Assembly (NCBI GenBank): GCA_028023455.1 | Contig: JAQFVV010000283.1 | Location: forward strand, 436,001 to 500,000 | Length of the DNA: 64,000 nt | DNA from: Epiperipatus broadwayi | Taxonomy: Eukaryota; Onychophora; Udeonychophora; Euonychophora; Peripatidae | Direction: 5' to 3' | In this document: positions 1 to 12,030 of the stretch, in pieces | Layout of the letters: each line of letters begins with the position of its first letter | Numbering within the stretch: the stretch's first letter is position 1 | Program-made: the position numbers and the translations under genes | Notes under the pieces: generated by a model | What the model was told of the DNA's origin: nothing | The model's input: only the letters and a program-made list of their open reading frames with translations | Database searches by the model: none

Positions 1-742
1 GAAACATTTGTGAATGGTATCAGTCCCAAATATTGTGTAAAATACATTTATATAAACTAATAAAACATCTAATACCATCACGTCTTCAGGATTTATTATT
101 TATATTATTTGTATACCCTTTTATTATAACAGTGGCAAACTCTCCGTACACTATTAGGTGGGAGTATCGTATGGAGAATTTGCTACTGTTATAACAACTT
201 GTGAGAGCATGGGAAATAGGTAGCATGGGTTTTTTTATAATTATTAATCAAGTTTGTTACAAAATCATTTTTTACAATCATTTTACTGAAAGATTTGTTT
301 ATAGTTTAAATTAATATATATTATAAATTATTTATAATTATATAAAATAACAAAGTATATGTGTAGATCAAGTATATTTTTACTTTTTTAAATAGGGATG
401 TCATAAGAAAAATGTCCTGAAATAGAAATGATTGACGTTAAGTGATTCATCATTGAAAATAATTTATAAATTTTAGATCAACTCAATTTTTATAATAACA
501 GACCCGATGTAATACTGTTGGCATAGTGATTTTTTAGTGTTCTTCCATTTATGGAGATAAAGAGGATTTAAGCTAATTATAGTCTTTGGTCTACTAGTTT
601 TATTGATCCGTGTAGTATTTAAGTGAAAGGAAAATTAATGAATAAAATGTAAAATGTCCACATTTTAGTTTTAAATTCATAGTTACAAGATTACATTAAA
701 AATCAAATAAGAAAATAATATATTTTGCAATAATTTATTTGC
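1..742. other. A/T-rich DNA without a recognised gene
   Basis: I see no open frame with protein-like composition and no recognisable repeat family. There is a short imperfect inverted repeat at about 135-195 (the two arms both read roughly as gtggcaaactctccata). Confidence 0.5.
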
Positions 743-761
743 AAAACAGTATCAATTGTTT

Positions 762-871
762 GTCAAAGCATTGTTAGCCGAGAGGTCATCACAGCTGCCT
801 TGCAAACAAGTCGTTGGTTGCAGACGGTCGTGGGTTCGCATCCCGGCCAATGCTATGACATATGAAAAAAA
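762..871 (+). mobile_element. tRNA-derived SINE (family S1) with poly-A tail
   Basis: The copy begins near gtcaaagcattg. It carries a pol III A box (TAGCCGAGAGG, matching TRGYNNANNNGG) and a B box (GGTTCGCATCC), then the family 3' end gctatgacatatg and an A tail. The tRNA-like part resembles a serine/leucine-type tRNA. A short duplication, aaaacagta, occurs at about 743-751 and again after the A tail at 872-880, consistent with target-primed reverse transcription by a LINE. Six further full or truncated copies in this window fix the consensus. No protein is encoded; the open frame across it is a shadow. Confidence 0.85.
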
Positions 872-1014
872 AAAACAGTACATTGCTGCACATAAAATAT
901 GCACAGACATCCAAATCTGTATTAAATGTTCAAATTTATTCTTGAATTTAAGATGTCTACATTCTTGAATTTATAGCTACAAGTATATATTTATATTAAT
1001 TATTTGTTGTGTGA

Positions 1015-1310
1015 TTTCCACCATCTATCTAATATTAAGAACTGAATGTCTTTAGAAAAATGTTAAACTTTATTTAAACGTCCCATATGCATTCAACTAT
1101 TATTAATAGCTCACAAGTTAGAGCATTATATTAAAAATTCAATAGTCAAGAATCTAAAGGTCCAGGCTCAATTCTCATGTTTGTACTGTCACTAGTCAGG
1201 CCAGCAATATCTGAAGAAGAGAATAATATCATTCTAAACATTGTGTTAAATTCTAACTTGTGTGCTGTTACTAAAGTTTAAGTAAAGTTTTAAATTGTTT
1301 TAAAGAATTT
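1015..1310 (+). mobile_element. tRNA-like interspersed repeat (family F), decayed copy
   Basis: The stretch shares ordered blocks with the copies at 34.35 and 43.4 kb: the 'accatctatctaata...gaatgtctttagaaaaa' block, a decayed B-box-like segment (caggctcaattctcat), the gtcactagtcaggccagcaa block and the acattgtg...cttgtgtgctgttac end. The left block is inverted relative to the right, the foldback arrangement also seen at 43.2-43.6 kb. The A box is not recognisable here. Confidence 0.55.
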
Positions 1311-1425
1311 ATTTCTTAATATTAGATAACGGAAATACTCCAACAAATAATTCTTACTAAAATAACATCATATATCTTCGGACAAACACTATATTAGTAT
1401 TACTTATTTTTACTTTATACACACT

Positions 1426-1718
1426 AAGAGAACAAACAGGTGTTACTGACCTCATTGAAAAAAATAAAAGACTGAAGTGGAGTTGGGCTGGACATATTGC
1501 TAGAAGAGATGATAATAGATGGACAATTGAAATTTTAAACTGGATTCCAAGAGATGGTAAAAGACCCCAAAAGAGACCACATGTGAGATGGATGAAATAA
1601 GAAAGTGTGCAGGGGTGATATGTAGAAGAGAAGCTAAAGATAGGAAAAGATGGATTGAACTTGGAGAGACTTTCATCCTGCAGTGGATTGATAATGGTTG
1701 ATGATGATGATGATGATG
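1426..1718 (+). mobile_element. RTE-clade LINE, 5'-truncated 3' end
   Basis: Conceptual translation (with one frame change near 1595) gives the C-terminal tail of an RTE-type endonuclease/reverse-transcriptase polyprotein: REQTGVTDLIEK, then AGHIARRDDNRWTIEI, NWIPRD, and finally WIELGETFILQWIDNG followed by a stop. The stop merges into a (TGA)n trinucleotide tail at about 1698-1718, as in many RTE elements. A perfect 7-bp repeat, acacact, flanks the fragment (1419-1425 and 1719-1725), supporting a target-primed insertion that stopped early. The copy is dead: the reverse-transcriptase core is missing. Confidence 0.85.
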
Positions 1719-1725
1719 ACACACT

Positions 1726-3950
1726 GTGTATGAAATTTTTTGCTTTTTTTAAATATTCAGTATGTATTTTTATAGCTAAATATATTATTTTCTTCATTTT
1801 ATTTAATATTAAATTCAAGAAGAAATTTGGTCATTTTTTATCGATTTTCACTTTTACTTATATATTTCTTATGTAGTGATGAGCTACACCATCCAGTTAT
1901 TTAAGACACTCTACCAATTGGAGCCACGTAACATATTTGCTTAACCAATAAATTGCCAAGCAAATTGTCATATTAACATTTTTTTTTCTTGCCAACATAT
2001 ACATGTGTATAAACATCTTTTTATTTCTAAAGAAGTAATAAAAGCCATTAAATTACTAGGGAGAAACAGATAGGTATATTAACACTGGAATAAAATGTAT
2101 TATATGTTAATAATTGGGGATGACTATAAAAAAAAAAAACTTACACATAAACTTAAAAAAAATAAATAAATAAAAACAATGACTGAATTAAAATGTAAAC
2201 ACATAGAAACCATTTGTGGAAATGAAATTTAAAATATTTATAAATTATTATTTTTATTTATAATCCCATTTATTTATATTATGTCTGTTAAACAATAGGA
2301 AATGTCAAGGTTAAAATGCTTTAAAAAACTTCACGCGACCTACAACGCAGTATTAATTGTTATAATTGTCTTCTGCATTCGAAGATAGAACATTATTATT
2401 TTTTTCTGCTTAAAAATAAATTCAAATACAAAATGGATGTGAATGTTCGAATTTAAATATATAAATATTTTTTAAAATATTAATCAAAATGATCAAAAGC
2501 TGAAATTTTAAAGCAATCGGTTGAAGGGAAAGAAATAATTTGAAAGTAAGAAGATTTAAATTATTTGCTAATTAGATAACGTTTAGTTAAATTTACGCGT
2601 TGCAGTAATATTCAATAATTAATTGTTTTGATGTATAATAATATCGTCATTGAAATCTTGAGAAGCAAATGAATCAGTAAATATATATTATTTTTATATC
2701 ATGATTGCTTGCTAAAAAGTTTGTACCATGGGGTAATAATATGTCATCAATAACGCCATGAAAGTTTAAAGATTTTACCTGCCCATTTAGGAGAAACTTA
2801 AAAACCATCTTTCCTTTAAATTAAATGCCTAACCAAATCCGAGACAGGATAATTGGAGAACACTATTATTTCTTGACTCAGACAAGAAATTGCTCGTGGG
2901 AATAGAACTTCATCTCCATTCCTAGGAAATTATTTAGCAAATAAACAGTTTCCAGCAGACTCATCAAACTCTAATTAACACAATGGGATAAAAATTGTGA
3001 TTTTTGTTTTATTATTTTGTCTATTGTAAATTTTATGTATTATTTTCGTTTCTACAAATGGAAGTTAATGTGTATAATTTTGGAGAAATTCTGTATGAGA
3101 GTAATAAGGGGGGAAATATTATATTTATATATTTATCATCTTTAATTGTATAAAGAATAAAAAAAATTACTAGTTTTGACCTTCCCATCTGACTGACTTT
3201 TGACACCATATAGGAAATTGAAAGGTAAGAAATTTTAATATCTTACAGTAAGCAAAACACAATGATAGAGTTTTATTTCTTTATTATTAATTAAGCTTAT
3301 TTTTATATTGTTTTTATAGATCAATGATTTATAAGCATTGATTTATCTAGACAACAAAGATTTTTTTGTTGTTGTTATGTTTGTATACATATTTTAAATT
3401 AGCCAGCTAAAATCGAAATCACATATACATATTATAATTTTACATATTCGTTGTTGTAAATAATTAGTCAAGTACATGAACTTCTACCATTGGGTTTAGG
3501 GCAAGGGTTTTATTTTTATTAATATCATTATAGATATCGATATGGTAGAGATTCATCCTTGACAAAATCAATTACATGTATCAGATTTAATTGTTATTCA
3601 TATTTTATATTTTTTTTGTTAATCAATAAATGTTTATATAATTCGTTATTTTAATCTGGTCTCTAACTCATCATTATTTCAATATCCACCATCAGCTATA
3701 TAGTTCTTCATTATTCACATACCCATTATAAACATTATTATCTTATTTAGTTTTACACCTATTAATATTATTACTATGATAGAGGAAATACATATACATA
3801 TTTAAGTTATTTATTATAACTTTTAATACATATATACTTATACTGCACATACATATTTTTTATATATCTTATGCTTAATTGATTTTTAGTAATTAATTAT
3901 CATCTATATAGAGGTGCAATAATTACTATTAGTGTGATCTCCTTCCCTGA
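1726..3950. other. A/T-rich DNA, no gene recognised
   Basis: The stretch holds poly-A/T runs, short A/T microsatellites and stop-dense sequence on both strands. I could not assign it to any family visible elsewhere in the window. Confidence 0.5.
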
Positions 3951-4051
3951 TAAGAGAGCTCAGGCAATTACTCCCTGAGTTTGACTACTGTGGTATAACG
4001 TGGCTAGAAAGGGGTGAGAATTGAATGAACTGACCCAAATTGTATCTAGGT

Positions 4052-4275
4052 ACGCTAGAAGAGATGATAATAGATGGACAATTGAAATTGTAAACTGGAT
4101 TCCAAGAGATTTTAAAAGACCCAGAAAGAGACCACATATAAGATGAATGGATGAAATAAGAAAGTGTGCAGGGGTGATGTGGAGAAGAGAAGCTAAAGAT
4201 AGGAAAAGATGGATTGAACTTGGAGAGATCTTCATCCTGTCATGGATTGATAATGGTTGATGATGATGATGATGA
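4052..4275 (+). mobile_element. RTE-clade LINE 3' tail fragment
   Basis: It starts abruptly at 'gctagaagagatgataat' (ARRDDNRW in the protein) and runs through NWIPRD, the KCAGVMWRREAKDRKRWIELGE tail and a (GAT)n end at about 4258-4275. It is the same family as the copy at 1.43 kb with a different 5' truncation point. No clear duplication of the target site was found. Confidence 0.8.
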
Positions 4276-4916
4276 ATATGCCAACTACTATTATCAACAT
4301 TACTATAATACTTAAGAAATAGAACCTCTGCTATTATTGGACATATTATAAGGACACTATAATAAATAATAAAATATAAAATTAATTTAAAAAACCAAAT
4401 GTACTTTCAATGCATTAATGTCATACTCATGGTTATCGACCCAACAATATTTCTCTGGTAAAATTTAAAAAAAAAAATTTTTTTTTTACTTATTTAAGTG
4501 CTATTGGTTTTCTCATTCATCATGTTGTGCAATAAACCAAGCTGATTTGATTTTTTCTTTCTATCATTTCTTTCTTCACAAATGCCATCAATGCTTCTTA
4601 GCTTGAATTTCTTGTCCATATTTTTTCCCCATAATTATAAAATATTGATGAACTTGTAAAATTAATTGGAGTTTTTTTGTACATAAGTAAGTGTTGGATG
4701 ATTCTTTTACTCCAGTTTCACTTAATTTCATCATAGTATACATATGGACAATTTTATTAGCTACACTCCATGTACTAGTCAGAAGTTTATCTTATCTATT
4801 TTATTTTTTGGGCTATTGGTTAAGCTATTCAAATTCATAGATGCCGTAACACTGACTTTGATTTTATCTGGTCATATATATCAATTTATTTACATTACGT
4901 TCTTGTTCACATTACT

Positions 4917-5125
4917 CCAGCACACTTCCTTATTTCATGCATCCATCTCACATGTGGTTGCTTTCTAGATCTTTTACAATCTCTTGGAATCTGATTTAAG
5001 ATTTCGACTAGCCATCTATGATCTTTTCTATCAATATGTCCAACCCAAATCCATTTCAGTCTTAATTCTTTCGATGATGTAAGTAATACCTATTTGTTCT
5101 CTCACCTTTGTATACATCTGTGGTA
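4917..5125 (-). mobile_element. RTE-clade LINE fragment, both ends truncated
   Basis: Read on the minus strand, it runs from VREQIGITYIIERI through LNQIPRDCKRS to PHVRWMHEIRKCAGVM, then loses similarity before the usual (GAT)n tail. It is more diverged than the 1.43 kb copy (for example, D/N and W positions are changed), so it is probably an older insertion. Confidence 0.7.
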
Positions 5126-5564
5126 CTTGTGCTTATCCTGTCTACCAAAATCACCAGCAATTTTTTTTTAAAATATACAGTTTCAGGGGCATGTAAGTAT
5201 TTTTTTTATATTTTACCGAAAATGAGTAAGTTGTTAAGTTTTAAAAAAATGATAAATCGATTATAAATTCCATTCAGAATCTTTTTTTTTTTAAATTTAT
5301 GTTATAATATGTAAATAAATGCTGACACATTATTGTAGTTTGTTTACATTCAGCATCTTTATTTGTGTCACTGAGATTTTGGAAAATTTATGAAAGTTTG
5401 GAATCTTTCTTTGACAGAACAGCTTGCAATGAAGTATTTACAAGAACATGGGATCCTGCCCTCTGAAAACATATAATATAACACTAAATTTTTTATACTT
5501 TTTATTATTTTTATATTAAATTGTAATAATTATATTTATAAAGCGCATACTCATTACTTAAAGT

Positions 5565-5743
5565 AATATTTATTAATGCTATAACCTTAAGACTATGCGC
5601 CTGAAAAAATGATAGTAGGGACCTCTGCAAATCTTTACACAAGATCTTGTCTTTTAAGTAAATCTTGTGTTAAGATTTGCAGAGGTCCCTACTGTCGTTT
5701 TTTCAGGTGCATAGTCTTAAGCTTATATCCTTAATAAATATTT
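5565..5743. repeat. Foldback MITE with about 80-bp arms
   Basis: The left arm (5565-5645) and right arm (5662-5743) are near-perfect reverse complements. Both contain the block agggacctctgcaaatctt and the outer block ttaagactatgc, with about 16 bp between them. No coding sequence. The related element at 6953-7070 shares the gtagggacctct core and the outer aatattt...ataacct block, so this is a dispersed non-autonomous family. No confident TSD. Confidence 0.8.
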
Positions 5744-6384
5744 TTATATTAATAAGTTGACTTAATACTCAAAAATAATAATAAATAAATAGGAAATATT
5801 ATAATTAATTTTTGCAGAAATTTTTATTTTTTTAAAAAAAAAAAAATGTAAACATTAAATCTGACTGCTACTTGTCAACCATTTTGGTTATTAACATTTA
5901 TTGTATGTCCCCGAACCTAAGCTTAGTACACAGGATAATGCAAACATATATCTTCATATATTGGTTTTACTAAAACTAGCTTTTATCTTATCAAATGTAT
6001 AAATTTCCACATTCTCAATTTTATGGGACTCAAAATTAGGTAAATAATTGTTTCAATGCAAAAATGCTCTCAAGCCTGAATATTTATGCAACTTTGATAT
6101 TTGAGAAATCACATTAACACATCCCTAAATTTAAATAGTTAATTATCATTCTAAATAATAAATTTTATCATTTTTGTTGGCTCTTTAATCCACTTCAATC
6201 CTGATCTTTTATTTAATTGCTCAAACATATTTGTGCATATAATCTATATATATATCAGGATATAAATTACTCCTAATTTTTGCTGATATGATAGGTAGCT
6301 TAAAGAAAATAATTTATTAAGTTAGTCACGTTTTATATTTAATTGTTAACTGAAAGCCTTATTTCATTTTTTTCATTATTTTAT

Positions 6385-6419
6385 TATATATGTGTGTGTG
6401 TGTGTGTGTTTGTGTGTAA
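6385..6419. repeat. (TG)n microsatellite
   Basis: A TG dinucleotide run with one TTTG interruption, preceded by a short (TA)n run. Confidence 0.9.
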
Positions 6420-6834
6420 TGTGACTGTTGAGAATGGAGTCACAATAATCATAATAATCCCCCTCCCCACATAGAATAGAATAAGGTTAGTCATGCCAAC
6501 AAGGTTTTTAAAATAAATAAAATTAGGGGTATTAATATTGTGGTGTCCCAGCTTCAAAATGGATATAAAGTAAAATAATAATTCTCTAGATTAATATAAA
6601 CCAAGTAAAATAGGTCCTATATATATATATTTAAAGCATAATGTATAGACATGAATTGTTTAGTAGGTAGCCTCTATGGTCATTTATAATATTTATTGAA
6701 ACCCTTAAATCTAAAGTGACGGAAACTGTCACAGCTACTGTTAAACCATTCATAGTTGTATAAAATTTAATAGTGGGATGAGTATTTTAAATGTATTCTT
6801 ACAAATCGTGCTGGAATAAAAATATAATAGTTCG

Positions 6835-6871
6835 CCTCCCGGCCTATGCTATGACATAGGAAAATATATAT
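6835..6871 (+). mobile_element. Severely 5'-truncated S1 SINE
   Basis: Only the last part of the family remains: cctcccggcc, the conserved tgctatgacatagg and a short A/T tail. It is bracketed by a 13-bp direct repeat, atataatagttcg, at 6822-6834 and 6872-6884. The truncation point lies inside the B box, and the TSD happens to end in ttcg. Confidence 0.75.
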
Positions 6872-6952
6872 ATATAATAGTTCGAGTATGGAGGGAGTGT
6901 ACATTCTTTGTAACAATTATAAATTTATTAAATGCACATTGATTACGTAAGT

Positions 6953-7070
6953 AATATTCCTGAGGCTATAACCTCGATAATGTGTAAGCTTGTGGTTAAA
7001 ACACCTGTAGAGGTCCCTACTATCGCATTTTTACATGCATATTATTGAGGTTATAGCCTCAGTAAATATT
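6953..7070. repeat. MITE related to the 5.6 kb foldback
   Basis: Terminal inverted repeats of about 33 bp (both containing gaggctataacctc) flank a short centre with the gaggtccctactatcg block shared with the 5.6 kb element. A fragment of the same terminus appears again at about 14,598-14,617. No coding capacity. Confidence 0.7.
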
Positions 7071-8460
7071 CTTTGTAACAAATGATTTATTATGCAAAAT
7101 ACAGTTTGGTTTAATTATAGATTTTCAAATATATATGTCAAGGGATGCATGTATGTATTAAATGTATAAAATATATATTTTTCTAAAAAGTATTGTTAAG
7201 TAGGAAAGTAAGAAATCTTTTGTAAATAGTTTAAGATGACATACTTAACTGGTTTGATAAACAGAATATAATTGTTTATAGATAATAAGATCTTTATCAA
7301 TATTTCTCTGGGCAGATGGTAAAGATTAGTTTACGAGTTATGGGAAACATATTTTCTAAGCAACACATAAAATTGCCTGTAAAAGAAGGGAGAAATAATT
7401 TTTAAAACAATTGAATAATAGTTAACGTTAGTTGGAGAATAATTTGTTTCTCAATTGTTATTGAGCATTAAGCCAAGCCATTGAACTAATAATATTCATG
7501 AGAAATTGGAAATAAGAGAATCCTACAACAATGACCATAAGATTATCAGTTGATTCTAATACCCTGTATTGGGTACTAATATAACGATATGAAGATGATA
7601 AGTTAACAATGGAAACATATTTTTTTTAACATATTACTTAATCAAAACTATGAAGTCTTTTTATGAAGCTCTTATGTATAAGATATAACTCTAGAAGTTC
7701 CTAGAAATGTACTGACCTTTAGTTTTATGCAATGTAGTTCTTCAAGTGAAAGGATTCATGCTGGAAGGCCATTCTGAAATAAGCCCTTAAGTAATAGTTT
7801 TCTATCTATGTGACATGTTAATGAGAACCACAACAAAACCCAAAAATGCTAAATTAACCACCTAAAAGTAAATTGAGAATCAAGCATAGTGCAATAAGTG
7901 TACAACTAAGAAAGAAGCTATTCAAGAATTATAGATAAGTTTATTGCAATTCAAATAATGTTCTATTTATTTTGGATATTGTTACCCAAAACAAACCAAA
8001 TCTTTAGGATTTTTATTGAAAGCTTAATAAAATAACTACATCAAGTACTTACAATTATGTATGTGCAAACAGCATTTTTGCCAAATCAAGTGACCAGTAA
8101 TGAGTTTATACTTTATTTAATTTATGAAAATCTCCTTGAAAAATCTATATCGTGACGAGTATTCCATAGCATGAAATGAAAGTATCAATGGTTACTTATT
8201 GCATTACCAAATTCATTTCTTCTAGTGCTGATTACTTATATATAGTTATACGAGACTCCACAAGATGTACTTGGGATTTCATAAATTTAGTGGACCTCAA
8301 GCTTAATTATTTTTCTCTATTTTTATACTCTAAACAACTGTGTCTCTTTATTTTATATGTGTATTTATTTTAAAATTAGATGTATCTATTTGAATATTAG
8401 GGTTATTATAATATGTATTTAATCACGACATCCTATTTTTTTTTCCCATTTCTAATTACA

Positions 8461-8870
8461 TCTAAACCCCAAGCATATAAATTATACTTCTATTCAAATA
8501 TGACAGATTCAGTCTGTATCCGCCCATCCCTCTTCTGTGTATTTATATGGACATGGTCATATATATGAGGGTTCAACATGGGCATGACAATAACATTGGC
8601 ATCAGTAAGATATTTGTGTGTTCCATCATCAGATTTTCAATGGTATAGATAGCTAAAAAGTTGGTGGATGGAGTAGATCAGCTGATGAGTACTGGTTAAC
8701 AAAATATGTATACTGGAGATCAATTATCTTTTTCATATGTGTGTGATCATGTGTATCGGTTGTATAAGATAGAATAGATAGTTGAAGGGAACTTGAAAGT
8801 CTTTGTTCAGATCCTTTATAATTACATCTAAACTCCAAGTATATAAATTATGCTTCTGTTCAAATATTAT
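8461..8870 (+). mobile_element. Ribozyme-bearing repeat family E, partial head-to-tail dimer
   Basis: The block of about 44 bp starting at 8461 (tctaaaccccaagcatataa...) returns at 8827, giving a unit of 366 bp followed by the beginning of the next unit. Inside is a hammerhead-type core: CTGATGA at about 8681, a stem II segment, and AAAA in place of GAAA, so this copy is inactive. A tRNA B-box-like segment (gttcagatcc, about 8809) lies about 100 bp downstream. Related copies are at 26.8, 35.5, 47.8, 51.1, 57.0 and 58.2 kb. Confidence 0.65.
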
Positions 8871-9429
8871 ATATATATATGTGTGTGTGTATCTTATTTC
8901 TATAGTATGCATTTAATTAAAGGCAGTTATGTATGCGCTTTTCATATCATCAATGTCTGTGCCAGGTTCAACTAGCAACTGGAAGCAGTGGTAGAAAGTG
9001 TAATACAATGCTTTTGCTTATAGAGGAAGTGGCACCTGTATTATTTTATTTATGAAACAAAGAAAACTATCTTTATAGACGACTTTTTGTCTGACAAAGA
9101 GAGAGTTGGTTTACAAGTATAAGATATGTGGGGAAATGTAACCATTACCATTAGAGAATTTAACTGAAATTTGTTTATATACAAAATGTTATTACATTTG
9201 ATCATCATCATTGTTTTTATGGTTGTATAATATTTGAAGATGAAAGTCATTATTATTATGCAGTTAAATTTGGCACAAAATAAGTATAGCTGCATATTAT
9301 TATACTCAAATCATTTCAACTTGACTGCCCAAAGTGTGGCATTTTATACTTTGAATTTTACCATAGGAAGATTTTCATATAATTTTTTCACCAGTTATTA
9401 TATTCAATGTACTTCATGGTAGCTGAACG

Positions 9430-9985
9430 TATAGATGTGCAATCTTATGCACTTTCCTCTTCTTAAATTTGGCACATCATGGCCAGTTATATAGAGCAAT
9501 AGTCATTGTTTTTTGTATTCCACCAATGTTAACCTTAGTGTTACCATATAATGTAATCACTGGTCTAACAGTTTAATAAACGTTCTTCACAATGTGATAA
9601 CATCCTGGTCCAAAGCTTTAATTATTGTGAATGCTTATAGAATCAAATGTCTTTTTATAATCTACAAATCTAAAGCATAATAACAATTCTATAACTTCTT
9701 TCAATTATTTGGAGGTGATTTACAGAACTAAATTACTTTGTAATTCAGATTGTGCTTTTGGTTGGTATGAGTCCAACTGTACTTAATCAAAATTATTTTT
9801 CAAAGATCATCTCATTTTTAATATTGTATCACTTTTCTTAAATATCAATATTATTACTGCATTTTTTTATTTCTCTGATACATCTTAATTTATAAATTTG
9901 GTATACATTTTTTCGACCAATTTTTTATTTCATTTATACTTTAAATTTCATTTTGTGCATTTAAAAAGGAATTTTTTTTTAAATA
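9430..9985 (-). pseudogene. Decayed RTE LINE, reverse-transcriptase domain
   Basis: Minus-strand translation in shifting frames gives recognisable reverse-transcriptase pieces of the RTE clade. The key one is FVDYKKTFDSI, equivalent to motif A (FVDxxKAFDSV) with its catalytic aspartate. It is followed by IHNN...IVKNVY and by VNIG, where family members read VRQG. Stops and frameshifts are frequent. It appears to belong with the endonuclease and linker remnants at 10.43-12.03 kb: the domain order on the minus strand (endonuclease, linker, RT) is correct for one element, split by the plus-strand tail at 9991-10,424. Confidence 0.6.
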
Positions 9986-9990
9986 AATGT

Positions 9991-10424
9991 GTGTCACCAG
10001 TTCTTACGTACAAATTTGAGACTTGGATACTTAACAGAAAGACAATACAGAAACTTCAGACCACTCAGTGAAGTATGGAGAGATATATCTTAGGAGTATC
10101 AAGAAGAGATTGAAAATGAAATATATGGGTGAGAAAACAAACAGGCATTACTACCACCATTGAAAGTATTACTGACACGAAAAGAATTAAGAGACTTAAA
10201 TGGAGTTAGACTTGGACACATTGTTAGAAGAGATGATAATAGGTGGGCAATTGAAATCTTAAACTGGATTCCAAGAGATTGTAAAAGACCTAGAGAGATC
10301 ACGTGAGATGGATGGATGAAATAAGGAAATATGTTGGGGTGATATGTAGAAGAAGAATTAGAGATGAGAGAAGATGAATTGGACTTGGAGAGACCTTCAT
10401 CCTGTAATGAATTGATGATGATGT
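9991..10424 (+). mobile_element. RTE-clade LINE 3' end inserted in an older RTE copy
   Basis: Translation with stops gives VLTYKFETW, QTTQ, SMERYILGVSRRD, REQTG-like (RKQTGI), RDDNRWAIEI, NWIPRDCKRP and the GLGETFIL tail, ending in gatgatgatg. It lies on the strand opposite the surrounding decayed RTE and separates that element's linker from its reverse transcriptase. It is therefore most simply a later insertion. A possible short duplication (tttaaa) is not convincing. Confidence 0.75.
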
Positions 10425-10429
10425 ACTTT

Positions 10430-12030
10430 AAATGAACACTTCACAATGCAATACATAAAATAAAATTTATTCATTCTTGCTTACAGATTGTATTGTGAAA
10501 TATTCATTTAAGATGTATATGGTACTATATATATGTATATGTATATATAAATCAAAGCATAATAGGATAAGTGGAAAGAAATTTTTTTATTTCCTCATTT
10601 GCTTTATTTAAAATATCTATAAAAATTCCATTATTTTCTAATGTTTTCACACTCTTCATAGATTTGATGTGTGTTTTCCCTCTTCATTTAAAATGCTTAA
10701 CAATTCAGATGTGAATTGTAGTTTTTGTGTGTGTTATTTATTACTAAATACTTCTTTATGAAATTCTTGTGCATATTTCATAATGTAATCCCCATTTTTA
10801 AAAATTATTTCATCTTTTTTTATTTTATTTTTGAAACGACTTTCCTTTCACAACTTAGTTGATATTTTATACTTTTGAGATTTTTATTCTCTTTAATAAC
10901 TTTTCTTGCCAGTTCATAATTATATTTTTTTTTGTATCATTAATAATTTTGCTCACATCGTTTTACAGAACTTCAAATATTCAATTCTCAATGGATCAGT
11001 TTTAAATATTTTCATACTCCTTTTTTTCATATATTATTTTGAAGCATTTGAAAATTTGCTAGCGAATTGTCGACTTTTTGGACTAACTACGTTTCTTATC
11101 AGTTGTATTAGAATATTAATTATGCATTTATTAATCTTAATTAAATTAGATTCATCTTATAAAATCTGTCAATATTTAAAATGATTCTCAAATTCCAATT
11201 TAAATTTATTGGAAGAGTTCTGAAGGTTAGTAATATCATCTGTTAATAGAACTTTTCTCAATATTTTTTTTCTTTCTAATTTTTCTTTTCCGTTTTGAAT
11301 CTGTTAATAAAATTACAATCCTGAAATATATACCACTAGTCAAAATATAATCCAGTTTTGCTATATTTTCATTTGAATGCTTTCATGTTCATTTCTGCTT
11401 AGCATTTCTCTCAAATAAACAATTCACATTATATAGGTTTGTTTGTTTTTTTTGGAAGCTCCTTAAGTCTGTGTTCTCTCTTATTTCTGTAACCATACCG
11501 AAATTTATCCTCTGCACTTTCATTTTCTAATGTTAGCATTAAAGTTTCCCACACCAATTTTATTTGTTTGGTGTTTTCAAAAGCATTTTGTACATCCATT
11601 AAAAATTCTCCATGTCTTCATCACAGTGAGTATTTATTGAGGGTAACCTGAATTATCCTGCATTTGATATTTTCCATTAAGTTGTCTAATTAATCTTACG
11701 ACTGTCTAATTTCATCATCTATCTCCATAATATTATCTTTTCACCTTTTAATTATACTGAATTCCACTCCACTTGTGCTTTTAATATTTGTGCCTTTGTA
11801 ATAAAGTACATGTTGATTTTTTGAATTTGTTGTCTCCATCTTTTCTTCTTACTTCACAAAATCCAATGATGTCTGTTAGACAGTTTGTCCAATTCATGCA
11901 ATCTTCTTTTATTTGAAAGTGATCTGCAGTTGTAAACATTTAAATAAAAGCTCATTATTAAATCGCAGCCTGGCTCTGTAGGCAGAGTATTTTTAGTGTC
12001 CTTGTTCATCTGCCAACCACTGCTTCGACT
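10430..12030 (-). pseudogene. Decayed RTE LINE, apurinic-type endonuclease and linker
   Basis: On the minus strand, starting near 11,960, pieces of an APE-type endonuclease follow in order: YNCRSLSNKRRLHELDKL, EVRRKDGDN, YYKGTN, VRLIRQLNGKYQMQ, MENFLMDVQNAFE and VGNFNANIRK (compare the GDFNAKIG motif). The linker follows at about 10,990-10,690: YNYELARKVIKENK, then KIKKDEIIFKNGDYIMKYAQEFHKEVF, like the region before the reverse transcriptase in family members. Many stops and frame changes show an old dead copy. This is a recognition from the remembered family pattern; a protein search would settle it. Confidence 0.6.

Noticed and set aside
756-968. 70-residue open frame
   Set aside because: It is the S1 SINE read in frame; the same residues (RWVRIP...MTYEKK) recur in every S1 copy.
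1357-1818. 153-residue minus-strand open frame with a run of serines
   Set aside because: It is the antisense of the RTE LINE tail and its (GAT)n end.
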